Positions 21,986-33,894 of a DNA stretch of 64,000 bases are shown here, in pieces. How positions within the stretch are numbered: the first letter of the stretch is position 1; every line of letters starts with the position of its first letter. The position numbers and the translations under genes were made by a program. Below the pieces are notes generated by a model. It had not been told where the DNA came from and did not search any database. It saw nothing but the letters and a program-made list of their open reading frames with translations. Origin of the DNA: Apiosordaria backusii (taxonomy: Eukaryota; Ascomycota; Sordariomycetes; Sordariales; Lasiosphaeriaceae); contig JAUKTV010000007.1 in NCBI GenBank assembly GCA_030549205.1, positions 744,001 through 808,000 of the forward strand, in the 5' to 3' direction.

Positions 21986-24900
21986 ATGCAGACCATCAAC
22001 ACCGCCAATATGTCAACCGAAACACAAAGACCACGGTTCCGCAAGGTCCAGAGCTTTCAGTCCGACTATGCCCCAACTGGTATCACTCAGTATGTGTCTG
22101 AGCGAAGTGGCATGCAGGTCATTGTGGCCGACCGCAAGGGCCCCAAGGTCAACGGCTATTTCACCTTAGCCACCGAGATCTTTGATGACTCCGGCGCGCC
22201 TCACACGCTGGAGCACTTGGTGTTCATGGGCTCCAAGAGCTACAAGTACAAGGGCCTGCTCGATAAACTAGCTGGCCGAGCCTACTCCAATACCAACGCC
22301 TGGACCGCTGTCGACCACACCGCTTACACCCTCGAAACTGCCGGCTGGGATGGCTTTGCTCAGATCCTCCCCGTCTACCTCGAACATGTCATTCTACCGA
22401 ACATTACGGATGATGCTTGTGTGACTGAAGTTCATCACATTGACGGAGAAGGCAATGATGCCGGTGTCGTGTACTCTGAAATGCAAGCACTTCAGTACAG
22501 CAGCTCCGAGCTCATGGATCTTCAGGCTCGCCGCTTGCTGTATCCTGAAAATATTGGCTTCAGATATGAAACCGGTGGTATGATGGAGGCTCTTCGGGTC
22601 CTGACTCCTGAGAGGATTCGCGAGTTTCACAAAGCGATGTACCAGCCCCAGAACTTGGCTATTATCATTACTGGCGAGGCCGACCATGAAGATTTGTTGA
22701 AAATCTTGGACAATTTTGAGGAGAGTATCAAGGACGATATCCCGCCTCCAAATCCCAACTTCAAGCGGTAAAGATTGATATCACATACCCAGCCTTAAAC
22801 TTCGCTAACCCCTTCTAGTCCCTTTGTTGATTCCCCCCAACCCCCTCCTCTTGAAAAGACGGTTGTTCAAACTGTCGAGTTTCCCGAAGAAGATGAGTCT
22901 ACCGGCGAGATCCTGGTGGCTTTCTTTGGACCGAGCTGCATCGACCAGATCGAGGGCACCGCGGTTAACATCCTGATGACTTACCTGTGCGGCTCATCGG
23001 TATCCATCATCGAAAACACCATTGTTGAGAAAGAGCAGTTGGCCAGCTCCGTTTCATACTGGTGGGATTCGAGGCCAAACTCAGTCATATGGTTCCAGCC
23101 AACTGGCGTTGCCACCGAGAAGCTCGCCTTTGTCGAGCAGCGCTTGATGGATCTTCTCAAGGAAGTCGCCTCGAAGCCCCTTGATATGAACTATATCAAT
23201 GAATGCCTCCAGCGGGAGAAGCGCCAAGTCAAGCTGCAGGCTGAAACTTCTGAGCAGTTTTATGCCAGCAACATTATCACGGATTATTTGTTCGGCAAGC
23301 GGGACGGCTCCACACTAAGGGACTTGGAGACTTTGAAGGAGTACGATGTGCTCGAGAAGTGGACTGATGAACAGTGGAGGGCTTTCCTCAAGAAGTGGAT
23401 TTCGGATGCCCATCACGTCTCAATTCTTGGAAAGCCATCGCATGAGCTTGCCAAGAAACTCAAGTCTGGGGAAGAAGCCCGGATAGCCAAGAGGAAGGAG
23501 GAGCTTGGAAAGGAAGGTCTTGAGGCCTTGAAGAACAAGCTCGAGACTGCCAAGCAGAACAACGAGAAACCGATTCCTCCTGATGTTTTGGATCAGTGGC
23601 TGGTTCCTGGCACCGAGTCGATTCACTTCATCGAGTCTTTGACTGCGAGGTCTGGAAAGGCTCGTGCTCTGGGTGCCTCAGACAACAAGGCACAAAAGAT
23701 CATCGACGCAGCACCTCAAGGCCAGCCCCTTTTTGTGCAATTCGAGGACGTCCCTTCCAGCTTTGTGCATTTGACACTCCATGTCGGCCTGTCCGAGACA
23801 GCAGTCAAGTACAAGCCCCTGTTGTCCCTTTTCACAGACAACTTCTTCAACTCCCCCGTCATCCGCGATGGCAAGCGTTTGGAATTTGAGGAGGTCGTCA
23901 AGCAGCTCGAAAAAGACACCATCAGCTACCACATCGGCTCGGCTAGCAGACTGAGTGATTATGAGGGTTTGGCTATCCAGTTCCAGGTAGACCCGGAAAA
24001 GTACACCACCATCATCGACTGGCTGCGCACGCTGATGTATGACATTGTCTTTGACCCCGTCCGCATCAAGGCTGCCATCGTCAAAGCCCTAGCCGACATC
24101 CCCGAGCTCAAGCGCGATGGAAGGACCATGGCTCAAGAAGTCGACATGGCCATCCACTTCCGCCCCGAAGCTTACCTCTCGGCCAAGAGAACCCTCGTCA
24201 AGGCTGTCTACCTCCGCCGTCTCAAGAAGCTCATCGAGAAGGAACCCGAGACCGTCCTCGGTTGGTTCGAGGAACTCCGCAAGAGCCTTTTCACCTTCCA
24301 AAACCTCCGCGTGTTGGTCACCGCCGACGTCGCCAAACTCTCCAACCCCGTCGCGGCATGGGACACCCTCACCTCCCACCCCGACCTCAGCCCCTCCAAC
24401 GACGTCCTCCCCATCGTCAAGCTCTCCGCCATGCTCAACGAAGAGGGCCTCTCCCCCGGCTCCCACGGAGCCGTAATCATCCCCATGACCACCCTTGACT
24501 CCTCCTACAGCGTCTCCACCGCCAAAGGCCTCTCTTCCTATTCCGACCCCGCCTCCCCGCGTTTTTAGTAGCGCAGTCCTACCTCGAAGCAGTCGAAGGT
24601 CCCCTCTGGAACGCAGTCCGCGGCAACGGCCTCGCCTACGGTGTTAGTTTCTCCCGGGAAATCGACGGCGGGTACCTCCAGTTCAAAGTCTACCGCTCCC
24701 CCGACGCCTCCAAAGCCATTGAAGCCAGCCGGGCCACCGTTGCTAAACTCGCTTCTGGCGAGGAACCCCTCGACAGGCACCTCATCGAGGGCGCGGTGAG
24801 CAGCATTGTTTTCGGCGTGGCAGACGAGCAATCCACCATGACGGCGGCGGCGCAGCAGAACTTCATGATCAGTGTGGTGAGGGGGCTGGAGCATGGGTGG

Positions 24901-25295
24901 AACAAGAAGATTTTGAGCAAGGTCAGAGAGGTGACGCCGGAGGAGATCAAGCAGGTGATGAAGGAGGTGATTTTGCCTGTTTTTGAGCCAACAAGGAGTA
25001 ATGTTGTTGTAACTTGTGCGCCGATTATGGAGGAGGTGAGTCCCTCATCATATCCACCTAGGTGGTTGGAAATAGTTGCTAACAGTGAAATGTGCAGAAT
25101 ATCGTCAAGACCCTCTCCGAGAGGGGATACAAGACCCAAGTTCAGACCTTGTCTCATTTCTATGATGACTACGGTCTCAAGGCTGATGAGGAAGAGGGAG
25201 AAGAAGAAGAAGAAGAGGAAGAGGAAGAGGAGGAGGATGAAGATGAGGATATGAGCGATGGGTCGTATGAGTCTGGTTCTGAGGATGACCTCTAG
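21986..25295 (+). CDS. M16C-type zinc metallopeptidase (YOL098C-like), frameshifted
   Basis: Exons 21986..22767, 22819..25035 and 25098..25295, with introns of 51 and 62 bases, give about 1065 residues once a frameshift is allowed. The inverted zinc motif HTLEH is at about 73-77, with the downstream Glu region GVVYSEMQ. This fits the M16 family, and the overall sequence matches the large fungal proteins related to yeast YOL098C rather than mitochondrial Cym1. The protein ends in an acidic Glu/Asp-rich tail. The frame breaks near 24553: the first frame reads SYSDPASPRF then stop at 24568, while the correct frame resumes as PAFLVAQSYLEA. One extra C before TCCCC would repair it. A second ATG at 22010 is an equally good start. 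Confidence 0.9.
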
Positions 25296-25680
25296 AAGGC
25301 GTATACTTGGTACCTATTTCAGGGTAGACATTATTACAGGTAGAAAATGGTTCATGAGATCATGTTTCCTTCTTGTCATGAACAACATGTTCAACCGTTG
25401 TTGATGTTTGGTCTTCTTTTTTCATGACAATGCTCAATCTTTTTTGATTTTGTGTCTTCTGAACAAAATAAACCCCACTGCTCACTTCTACACGTGCGGG
25501 TATGATTCCCTGACGACTGGTAACTGACTGTGCTGAGTGTAATACTAAGTCTTGAGACCAAATTCCCAAAACGCCCCATGCTATGCATATTTTATTGTGC
25601 CGGAAAAAAAGACAACAAGGCAACAAAACAAAACAGACAACCCCACCACCACCCCCTTCTTTTTGCCCCCATCTTCTTCC
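25296..25680. other. intergenic, convergent 3' flanks
   Basis: The 385 bases separate the stop codons of the M16 peptidase and the rhomboid gene. The sequence is A/T-rich, consistent with two 3' UTRs. Nothing else is seen. Confidence 0.5.
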
Positions 25681-27455
25681 TTAAGCCTTAATAACCCTCC
25701 TCGACATCCCCATCAACATCTCCACCGCCCTCTTCGCCGCCTGTTGCTGCTGCTGCTGCGCCTCCTGATCCCTCGTAATCGTCAAGTTGCCCAACTCGCA
25801 CCAGTTGTTCACGGGCTGTTGTTTTTTGTGTTAGCATATCATCAAAAAAAAAGAGTGAAAAGGGTAACTTACCAAACAACTCAAATACTTACACCACCCA
25901 CAAACCTTGTGATGAATATAAAAATTATTCAACAATAACACAAACACCACCAACACCAAAATCAGCGCCCCCACCCTAATCAACCACCACCCCCACCAAA
26001 GCGGCTTCCTCCCCTTAAAAAACCCAACCGGGTTCTTAAAAAAAGGCGGTACCGTCCCCTGGCTTAGGAACCCAGACGAAACCTGGCTGTTGGCATACGG
26101 TACATCGCTCTCGCCGATTCTCCTGCGTAACGAGTTGGGGGAGTGAAGGATGCAGACCCCGAGAGCGAGACCCATGAGGAACCCCCCGATATGCGAAAAA
26201 TTGTCCAACCCGGGCAAGAGGCCAAGCACGAGGGAGATGATAATGTCGATGAAGAGGTACATTAGGTCCTTTGTGGGATTGACGCGGTCTTTCCATGAGT
26301 ACAAAAGGTCGAGGAAAGTAAGCGCGATGATACCGAACAGTGACCCTGACGCGCCGGTGGAAGCGATGCCGGTTGCGGCAAAGTTGCCTCCCATGACGAA
26401 GCCAAAGATTCCGGCGGACATGTACACGATGAAGAAGCGGATGGAGCCGATGGACTTTTCCATGTCGCGGGCTAGGGTCAGTTGCAGCAGCATGTTGAAC
26501 CCGATATGAATGAGACCGGCGTGGAGGAAGATGGGGACAATGAACCGGAACCATTGGTTCGGTTCGGGTTTCTGGTCGAGACTCGCGCCGGGTTGGTAGA
26601 GCGGTTCGGGGACACCGCCGAAGCCGCAGAGGTCCGAGAGGGTGCACGAGTTGTCGGGGGTGTTGGGTTCGTTGGTTGTCGACCAGGGGCAGGGCCACGA
26701 GATTTTCTCTTGGGCGTCTTGGATCGACTTGACGTTGTGCATGCAGGGGACGAAGCGGGCGCCCATGTTGATGAGGACGTAGGGGGAGGGGCCGATCATG
26801 GGGTTGAATTGGGGTTTTATCATTATGGGGCTGCCGGTTAATGTACCTAGAAAAGGATGTTAGCTACCAGATACACGATGGTATTCTTTAGTGAGAGGGG
26901 TGACAAACCATTCTTGACCAGCTCGCCGATAAAGACTGCGACTTGCACAATGGTGAAAAAGTAGACGACCAGAGGAATCTTTTTCTTTCCCGACCCCAAC
27001 ATCCCCAGCTCTCCCAGCCGTACGCGCCCCTTGTTTGGTGGTTTGGGTGGTTGCTGTGACGTATCGTAGACGTGATCTTGCATCTCGACGTTTCTCGAGG
27101 GGTGCTTTTGCAAGTTATCCTGCAGTGGGATGTCATCTGGGGCATGATTGTAAGCAGGCATTTCATCAGAGGGCGCCCGCGAGAGAGGGCGGTAGCTCGT
27201 GTCTTGCTGACTTAGGCGGCGGTGGCTAGATGACGGTGCCTGGTGGCTGTTTGCCGGGTAGACATGATCGTCGAAGACGGTTTCGAACGGTGAAGGAGAC
27301 ACACCTTGCGCCGGCCGGTCTTTTCCCACGAGGTTTTGGTGTGAGCTGTAGGCCGGGGCGGGCGCCGAATACGCTGATTCTGCCTGGTACTGATTATTGC
27401 CACCGTAGTAATTGTTGTCCCGGGACGTCTGACTGTAATATTCGTTGGACGCCAT
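25681..27455 (-). CDS. rhomboid family intramembrane serine protease
   Basis: Three minus-strand exons (27455..26909, 26846..25873, 25815..25681) give 551 residues; introns are 62 and 57 bases. The first 150 or so residues are a Tyr/Gln/Ser-rich cytosolic region. Membrane segments follow, starting with IPLVVYFFTIVQVAVFIGE. The catalytic dyad is clear: Ser at about 349 in GASGS and His at about 401 in SHIGGFLMG. The loop contains the WR-like block and HAGLIHIGFNML seen in active rhomboids. After the core a seventh hydrophobic segment precedes a short Cys-containing C-terminus. Active rhomboids cut single-pass proteins within the membrane. The long N-terminus suggests the secretory pathway or plasma membrane rather than the mitochondrial Pcp1 type. 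Confidence 0.94.
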
Positions 27456-28974
27456 GATGGGCTGCTATCGGTTGGGGCCCCCGAGCGTGAGCAGGAGAGC
27501 CGTCTCGGCGCAGTGGTCGCAAAAGGGGGAAAGGGTCGATATCGGGGTTCGTAACGATTGGGGAAGATGTTTCGTGTAAGCGAAGGGTTTGTTGTAAATA
27601 ACAACAGAAAATGAATGACGGGTGGTCCAGCGAGCGAGACCTCGATTGACAGGAGTGAGGAATTGGGAAACTGTCAATTGACAGGCAGATCCCCTTCTGT
27701 TGTGTTTCGGCACGGCGGGAGCAGGGATCTCCGAGTGTCTGGGGTTGGGGATCAAGAGGGGAAATTGCGTCGCAAGGTTCCCCAGGTCTTCCAACAAGAG
27801 TTCCCTTTTGAATTTCACGATTGAGCGATGGCCAACAAGCTTATGAAATAGCAGTTTTCGAGTTCCGAAGGCCCAGGCCAAACGCCGCACCGAATCGTCT
27901 CACGGGTGCAGCTGCCGAGAAGGTCGACTGAAGTTTAAATGTTGATATGGGTGGTGAAATGGTGGATGTCACCAGCAGGCATGTGTTGGGCGTGGAATGG
28001 TCAAGACCTGGAATGCGCAGCGGTTGAAAAAGGGAGGTTTACCCAAAGGAAAGAAATACCCCAGCGTCGGTACGAAGACCTTGTGTGATCAAATCAATGG
28101 GCTCAGCTACGAGCTTTTAAACAACGCGGCCACAACACGCTGACGTCTCCCCCGCAAGGGTTCCAACCAGCCGGCGCGGCAGTGGGCAGTAGGGTCTGGA
28201 GATCAGTGGAGCAGACGGCGGCTGTGCTCAAGTTTCTTGGACCTTTTGTGCCTGTGAACAAGTTCTTTTATTCGTATTTCTTGGGACACTGGAGGCCGCC
28301 ATAGACACTCACTCAGTTTTTGACATCTGATGACTGGACAAGTGCTTCTGTTTTTGGAAACACGGTCATAGCATGTTGCCGCCCAGAGATCGGATGAGTC
28401 CTCCTGTGTCCCGCGGGGTTTCATCCTGAGCATTCATGACGAAACTGTCGGGTTTTGGCAAACCAAACTCTTGGTCAAGACATGTTCATCCAAGCTGCAC
28501 TCTTGACTCGAGACGGGTGATCCATCTTCAGCCCGCAGAGGTGACGTATTCCAGATCACCAGCCTCTCAAGCCCCTCCAAAGCCCGGACACAAGCCACCT
28601 GCATCTGGAAGCCATCTCGGGAGAAAGTCCGAGCCCTGATGAGGGTAGAAAAGAACCAAGCTTTTAGTGTAGGGCCCATACGCTTATACCCCGTGGATGC
28701 ACTCTCCTTGCTTGGCCAGGCCGATAAGATAAGAGCTTGGGCCCACATAATTTTTCCAGAGCCATCCATCGGAGTTCGCGATGCGATGCGCCGCTGTTGC
28801 CATTGCCCGTGAAAAGCAAAACACAGTGGCTCGAGTAGCTCTTTCCTTAATTATCAAATCAATTAGGGTCTAAATACTAATTCCTTTGACTTCCTCCTTT
28901 TCTCAACCAAACATCTCACATTCTTCCACAGTCGGCACTCACCAGATCGTAACTTCACACCCACCACCGTCGCC
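27456..28974. other. 1.5-kb divergent intergenic region
   Basis: The region holds promoters for the rhomboid (minus) and the charged protein (plus). Only short ORFs without features occur. The 100 bases before 28975 are pyrimidine-rich and look like a 5' leader. Confidence 0.45.
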
Positions 28975-29946
28975 ATGGCGAAGACCAAGAAAAACAACAA
29001 GCCCAAGGCGGCCAAGAAAGAAAAGGAGCAGAAGGCTTCTCAAGACAAAGTAACAAAGCCAACCAAACCTGCCGAGAGCAAAGACGACAAGGAGAAGAAG
29101 GCCCAGGCCGTTCAAAAGGCTCTCGAGAAGGAGCAGTCGGCAGCAGCCAGAGACGCTTCTTCATCGTCATCCGAGTCCGACTCTGATTCCAGCAGCTCAA
29201 GCGACTCCGACTCCGACTCCGACTCTGATTCTGACTCTGAAGTCGAAACCACCAAGCCTGCCACCACCACCGAATCCACCACCGCTAAATCCTTAACAGA
29301 CCCAACCCCAGCGGCAGACTTCATAGCTCTGGACTCAGACGCAGAATCCTCCGACAGCGACAGCGACACCTCCGAGGACGAAGCCCCAAAGAAAAGAGAC
29401 AAATTCCGCAAAACCAAACCCCCCGCAACACCCGCAACCCCCCACCCCAGCGGCCTCCCCCGCCTCGAACGCCGCCGTCAAAAGTTCATCGAGAAGGAGC
29501 TTCACAAGATCCGCCGCCGCCACAGCGTCCCCGTCGACTCGGAAGCCCCCCACCCAGAAGTCGACAAGGAGTTCGCGCTCTGGTTCGAGAAATTCAACGA
29601 GCTCTGGACAAAGAACGCCGAGAAGAGGGAGCAGCGCAGGCAGAGCAAGAAGGCGCAGAGGGCCAGGGCTGTAGCCAAGAGAGCCGAGAAGAAGGCTGCC
29701 TCGGCCGAGAGGAGGGCGGTGATTGCGGAGCAGAAGAAGGAGGCAAAGGAGAAGAAGGTGGAGCTCAGGAAGCAGGGGCTGCCGACCAAGGAGCCGAAAA
29801 AGGTGAAGAGCAAGACGGATAAGAAGAAGAAGAGGATTGCTCAGAGGGCGGAGGGGTTGACGCCCAAGGCGGCGAAGCAGGCGAAGAAGGAGGCTAAGCA
29901 GGCTGTTAAGAAGGCGTTGAGGGAGCAGAGGCAGGTGAAGAAATAG
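28975..29946 (+). CDS. highly charged Lys-rich protein with Ser/Asp tract, probably nuclear
   Basis: Single exon, 323 residues, with a good start context (gccATGGcg). The N-terminus is almost all Lys/Ala/Glu/Pro. Two acidic tracts of alternating Ser and Asp follow, at about residues 61-90 and 113-130, of the type phosphorylated by casein kinase 2. A conserved-looking middle block comes next (PRLERRRQKFIEKELHKIRR, and FALWFEKFNELW). The C-terminal 120 residues are a Lys/Ala/Arg-rich helix. The mix of basic helix and SD tract resembles nucleolar chaperones such as Srp40/Nopp140, but I do not recognise a specific family. Nucleolar location is inference. Confidence 0.75.
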   Translation: MAKTKKNNKPKAAKKEKEQKASQDKVTKPTKPAESKDDKEKKAQAVQKALEKEQSAAARDASSSSSESDSDSSSSSDSDSDSDSDSDSEVETTKPATTTESTTAKSLTDPTPAADFIALDSDAESSDSDSDTSEDEAPKKRDKFRKTKPPATPATPHPSGLPRLERRRQKFIEKELHKIRRRHSVPVDSEAPHPEVDKEFALWFEKFNELWTKNAEKREQRRQSKKAQRARAVAKRAEKKAASAERRAVIAEQKKEAKEKKVELRKQGLPTKEPKKVKSKTDKKKKRIAQRAEGLTPKAAKQAKKEAKQAVKKALREQRQVKK

Positions 29947-30683
29947 GGGTAGGCTGGGTGAGGGGGTTTGGGGTGTATGTATGGGATACTGGAAGGTAGT
30001 CAGTAGGATGTAGCATAGTGTTTTTGCTAGTGAGCCCATGCATTATTACTATCGGATGATGCCTCTTGGTGGCATCAGAGCGCCTGTTCGGGCGACGAGA
30101 AGGCCTGTTTGGACGTAGAAACACTTATTTGTATGTACTTTTGCAATGAAATCACCTATTTCTGCAACGTGAATCCCTATTCCTGCCATAATAAGGCCTA
30201 TCTGTATTGCCCAAAAGGGTCGGTTGTATCTTGGCAGACATATGATCCATACCAAGATGCGAAGACATATATACAAGTGTTCTTGAAGTGCCTTGAAGAG
30301 CATGTTTGGCACATACCTGGGATGTTGAGTAGGCCTTAAACGGACCACTGATGGTTGTCGGACTGAGTAACTACTGTAGGCGTTGAATCGGTCAATAAAT
30401 GCCTATCCGAGGCTGAGAGACACTCTGCAGGTCTCTGAAGATGCAACGCCTCACTTTAAAAAAGAAATGAACAGGCATCCTCTTTCAACTATATCCAAAT
30501 ATTCATTGGAGTGTGATATTATACATGCAAAATGTTTCCTCTTAACGCCTGTCCAAAAAATGCAGATATGGTTCAACAAGACATCAGCTCCCTACTCATA
30601 CAATGATTGTACAATATGCATCCCCTTTAACCCCCCCCTTTCATCCCCAGTATTCTTTAAATTCCCGTCCTCCCCCCATCAGT
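29947..30683. other. A/T-rich intergenic region
   Basis: The gap lies between two convergent genes. It is richer in A/T than its neighbours and contains the degenerate repeat at 30055-30225. ORFs here (for example 30109-30339) have no support as genes. Confidence 0.45.
30055..30225. repeat. degenerate ~21-base tandem repeat
   Basis: Units built on a core like AAxxCCTATTYCTGC recur about every 21-23 bases (for example near 30094, 30150, 30172 and 30193). Read on the minus strand, the units give seven-residue peptides such as QTGLLVA, RTGALMP, EIGDFIA and GIGIHVA. The copies are too diverged to count exactly by eye. Confidence 0.5.
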
Positions 30684-31399
30684 TCAATCCTTCTTCTTCT
30701 CCTCCGGCTTCTTCCCCTTTGTGCCATCACCCTCCCCCTCCTTCTTCTTCCCCCACCCAAAAACCTCATACACCTGCTCCACAATCAAATCCCCATACCC
30801 CTTTCCCGCCTCCAACGCCTTCTTCTCCTCCTCCATCCTCCTCTCCTGCCACCCCTCCTTCTCCCCGCCCATCCAAATTTTCGTAATCACACTCTCCCCT
30901 TTTTTGGCTTTGTCCTCCTCCAGCAGTGGTTTCCCCTCCACTATCCTCCTACGCTCTCTCTCTTCTCTAATGAGTTGCTTGGTACGCTGCGCCTGTTCCG
31001 GCAGGGGGTTGAACAGGGAGCTGGAGCTGGAGGATGAGGATGAGGATGATGAGGAGGAGAAGCCAAAAACGGAGGAAATGCGCTCGTTGGTGCGGGCGTA
31101 GATGGATTTGCCTGTGTAGTCGTGTGCGAGGCCGGAGAAGGACAGATAGGCGCCGCCGTAAAAGAGGGCTTTTTGCCAGACGGGGGGGGAGCGGTGGGTG
31201 TCGGGGTGGGCGGTGGCCAGGCGGGTTTGGCGGCGGAGGATGAGGATGGCGCCGACGGAGGAGATGGCGGCGAGGAGTTGGAGGTAGTGCTGGAGGGGGG
31301 GGTGCCGTGGAATTTGGAGGAGGGGGGGTTGTTGCTTGGGGGGGATGGTGGGGGGGGAGGGGAAGATGGGACTGAGGGTGAGGGTTCTGAGGCGGCCAT
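30684..31399 (-). CDS. small fungal membrane protein, unknown function, frameshifted at a G8 run
   Basis: The start ATG at 31399 has good context (accaATGGcc) and opens a Pro/Ser-rich N-terminus ending in SKFHGTP. The frame is lost at the G8 run 31295-31302. In the next frame the sequence at once becomes protein-like: QHYLQLLAAISSVGAILIL (membrane segment), WQKALFYGGAYLSFSG (second hydrophobic segment), then YTGKSIYARTNERISS, a basic helix, and a conserved-looking end GYGDLIVEQVYEVFGWG. One extra base in the run would make a single ORF of about 238 residues. I do not recognise a named family. The two hydrophobic segments and the charged C-terminal half would fit an organelle-membrane protein. 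Confidence 0.75.
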
Positions 31400-32051
31400 T
31401 GGTACGGCTGGGATTGGGTGTTAATGGGGGGGGATTGAGAGTGGTGATTGATTGTGGAGGGGAAGTTGAGGTTGGTGGTAGTGGTGGTGGTGATGACAGG
31501 CAAGCTACTGAAAAGTTGCAGGGATGTGGGATGTCAAAGGTGAATTGCGCCTATCGATAAGGATTTCCCTCCATGAATTTATGATAAGAGCTGCGATAAG
31601 ATGTGACGGTTTCTAGAACAAAGGCGCCCCCACCAACCAAATCGGTGGAAGTTCAGATCCTTGCGCGCCGTGTTCTGCCAGGGTGAAAGTGACAAGGGCT
31701 CTCAGCCTTCCCGACCTTGAATGTCAATTTCGAGATCCATCTTACTAACCCTCCCCGCGAGACAATTTCTCGCGCACCTCGCTCTCTCTCTCCATCCGAC
31801 CATTTTTATTGCGCGCCTCACACTTCAAGTCGACAAGTCTCTCGTTTGTGTGGCATTTTTATTTTCTCGCAACCTACTCCGGCTTCCCGCTGCGCTTTGC
31901 GACGTCGCCTGGTTTTTTTCCCGACCAGATTCAGCATCCAGAAACGAAGCCATCGCGACAACTCCCACCTCACCCACCTCACCCAACCTCTCTTCCTCAA
32001 CACCTAGCTTTCCCCTTTTTTTGCTTACGATAATCAACCCCAACCGCCAAA
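31400..32051. other. divergent promoter between small membrane protein and TFIIE-alpha
   Basis: The gap contains pyrimidine-rich leader-like sequence before 32052 and a CACCAC-type simple repeat near 31480-31500. No gene is seen. Confidence 0.45.
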
Positions 32052-33086
32052 ATGCACGACTCCCTCCCCCTAGCCCAAACCCTCGTCCGCTCCGTCATCC
32101 GCGCCTTCCACTCCACCCAAGAAATCCTCGTCGTCGAAGCCCTCGTAACCCACTCCTGCCTCCGCGACGACGAGCTCGCCTATCTTATGAAGATGAACAC
32201 CAAAGACCTCCATCGGTTATGTGCCTCCCTCCGCGACGCCCGCTTTCTAACCGTGCACACCCGCCCCGAGGTGATCGAGGGCAAGACCCGCCCGGTCAAC
32301 AGAACATACTACTACATCGACTACCAGCAAACCGTCGACGCCATAAAGTGGCGCGTCTACAAGACCGACAAGGACATGCAAGGCATTGCGAAACCCCAGG
32401 ACGAGTCCAAGGAGTACTCCTGTCCTCGATGCAAAGCCCAGTGGACACAACTCGAAGTCTTGGACAGCGTAGGGCCAGGCGGGTTTCAATGCCAGAGATG
32501 CAATGCCATCTTGGAACGCAACCAAGAGAAAGAACAGCCGGGGCATCAGCAGCTGTCTAGGATGAACAACCAGTTTAAATTCATGACGGATATGCTGCAG
32601 GAGATTGATCGGGGGCAGGTCCAGGAGTGTAATTTTGACAAGGCGATTGCTGTTGCTAGGCCTATTGTCAGGGAGGCTACGCATGAGGTTTTGGCGTCGA
32701 TACCGGTGGACCAGATGGAGGGGGGGATGGGGAAGCCGTCGGCGGTGAAGGGGCTGGCGAATACGGGGCCGAAGACGATGCAGGTGACGATTAGTGATGG
32801 GAATGAGGAGCTGGAGAGCTTGGAGAATAAGAAGAGGAAGGAGAGGTTTTTGAGGGAGAATGCGCTGCCGAGTTGGATAACGGATAGCAGTGTCCCGGTG
32901 CCGCAACAAACAACGACGACGACGCAGAATACGGTGGTTTCGTTTGAGATGAAGGATGTGGATGATGAGGATCAGAAGCCACACAAGAGGGTGAAGCTGG
33001 AGGGCGGGGTGAAGATTGAGGGGGAGATAAGCTTCAAGATGGAGGAGGATGAGGAGGATGATTTGGAGTTTGAGGATGTGGTGTAG
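32052..33086 (+). CDS. TFA1: transcription initiation factor IIE, alpha subunit
   Basis: Single exon, 344 residues. TFIIE-alpha recruits TFIIH to the RNA polymerase II pre-initiation complex. The N-terminal winged-helix domain (about residues 5-105) contains VVEALVTHSCLRDDELAYL and the TYYYIDYQQTVDAIKWRVY segment. A zinc ribbon follows with Cys at about 124, 127, 147 and 150 (CPRC..CQRC). The C-terminal part contains an acidic, TFIIH-contacting-type region (SFKMEEDEEDDLEFEDV). The start has good context (gccaaaATG). It is convergent with SMC1. Confidence 0.96.
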   Translation: MHDSLPLAQTLVRSVIRAFHSTQEILVVEALVTHSCLRDDELAYLMKMNTKDLHRLCASLRDARFLTVHTRPEVIEGKTRPVNRTYYYIDYQQTVDAIKWRVYKTDKDMQGIAKPQDESKEYSCPRCKAQWTQLEVLDSVGPGGFQCQRCNAILERNQEKEQPGHQQLSRMNNQFKFMTDMLQEIDRGQVQECNFDKAIAVARPIVREATHEVLASIPVDQMEGGMGKPSAVKGLANTGPKTMQVTISDGNEELESLENKKRKERFLRENALPSWITDSSVPVPQQTTTTTQNTVVSFEMKDVDDEDQKPHKRVKLEGGVKIEGEISFKMEEDEEDDLEFEDVV

Positions 33087-33894
33087 AGAGGGGGTTGGAG
33101 AGGGAGAGATTGGGTGAGATCCCTTTTTAAAAAAGGGGGCATAACGGGCACGTAATATTTGCTCACGAGTATCGTGCCAATGTATAAGAGCGCGGTATAA
33201 AGCGGGGGAAATCTTGAGCAGCAGGTCGTTGGGGAAAGCATCATCATCATCAACAACAACCGGCGAAAAACACACCAAACAACCACTCTTTGCGCTTTTC
33301 TCTAACCGCGAGAGGGGACAGCATCATATTTCATTTTCTTTCTGGACAGGGGGAAACAAAAAGCGGGAGGCATCAGCATGCGGTTTTGCATTTTCATTTT
33401 CACGGGGGGATGGATTGATTTGGGCTGGCGTCAACGGGCCTGGGTATATCATTTCATTTCACACAGGAGAAAACAATAATCTTCGCTGTCAGGGAGGGGT
33501 GGGGGACGGGGGGATCAAGCTGTTAACAAGCAGCGGCCCAATAGAGTGGTATTGTATATAGACAAACAAAAGGCGAAAGAAGAAAGCAAAAAAGAATTGA
33601 GGAGAAGAGCTCAAAAAGCTCTGATATCGTCAAACATTGTCGCCTTCGCTTGAGCAAATGTTGTGTAAAATGGGAAAGATGTGAAGAAAAAAGACGAATC
33701 AAGCCAACAACAAAAGTGATATTCCCTTGAAAAGATACCGCCGGCCTTTCCCCCTGAGTCGCAGTTTGCCAAGCAAGAAACACAAACACCGAGTAGATGA
33801 ATAAATAACACGCTCCAACACCTTCCCACCTATCCCGTTCCCAGCCCTACCCCCATATTTACTTGCTTCCCGCACACCCCTTTTGTCGTGTTGT
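33087..33894. other. intergenic, convergent 3' flanks of TFA1 and SMC1
   Basis: About 800 bases between two stop codons. It contains A-rich and T-rich stretches consistent with 3' UTRs. I see no coding signal. Confidence 0.45.

Noticed and set aside
32247..33278. 343-codon ORF antisense to TFIIE-alpha
   Set aside because: Leu/His/Arg-rich shadow of the charged sense protein; no motif.
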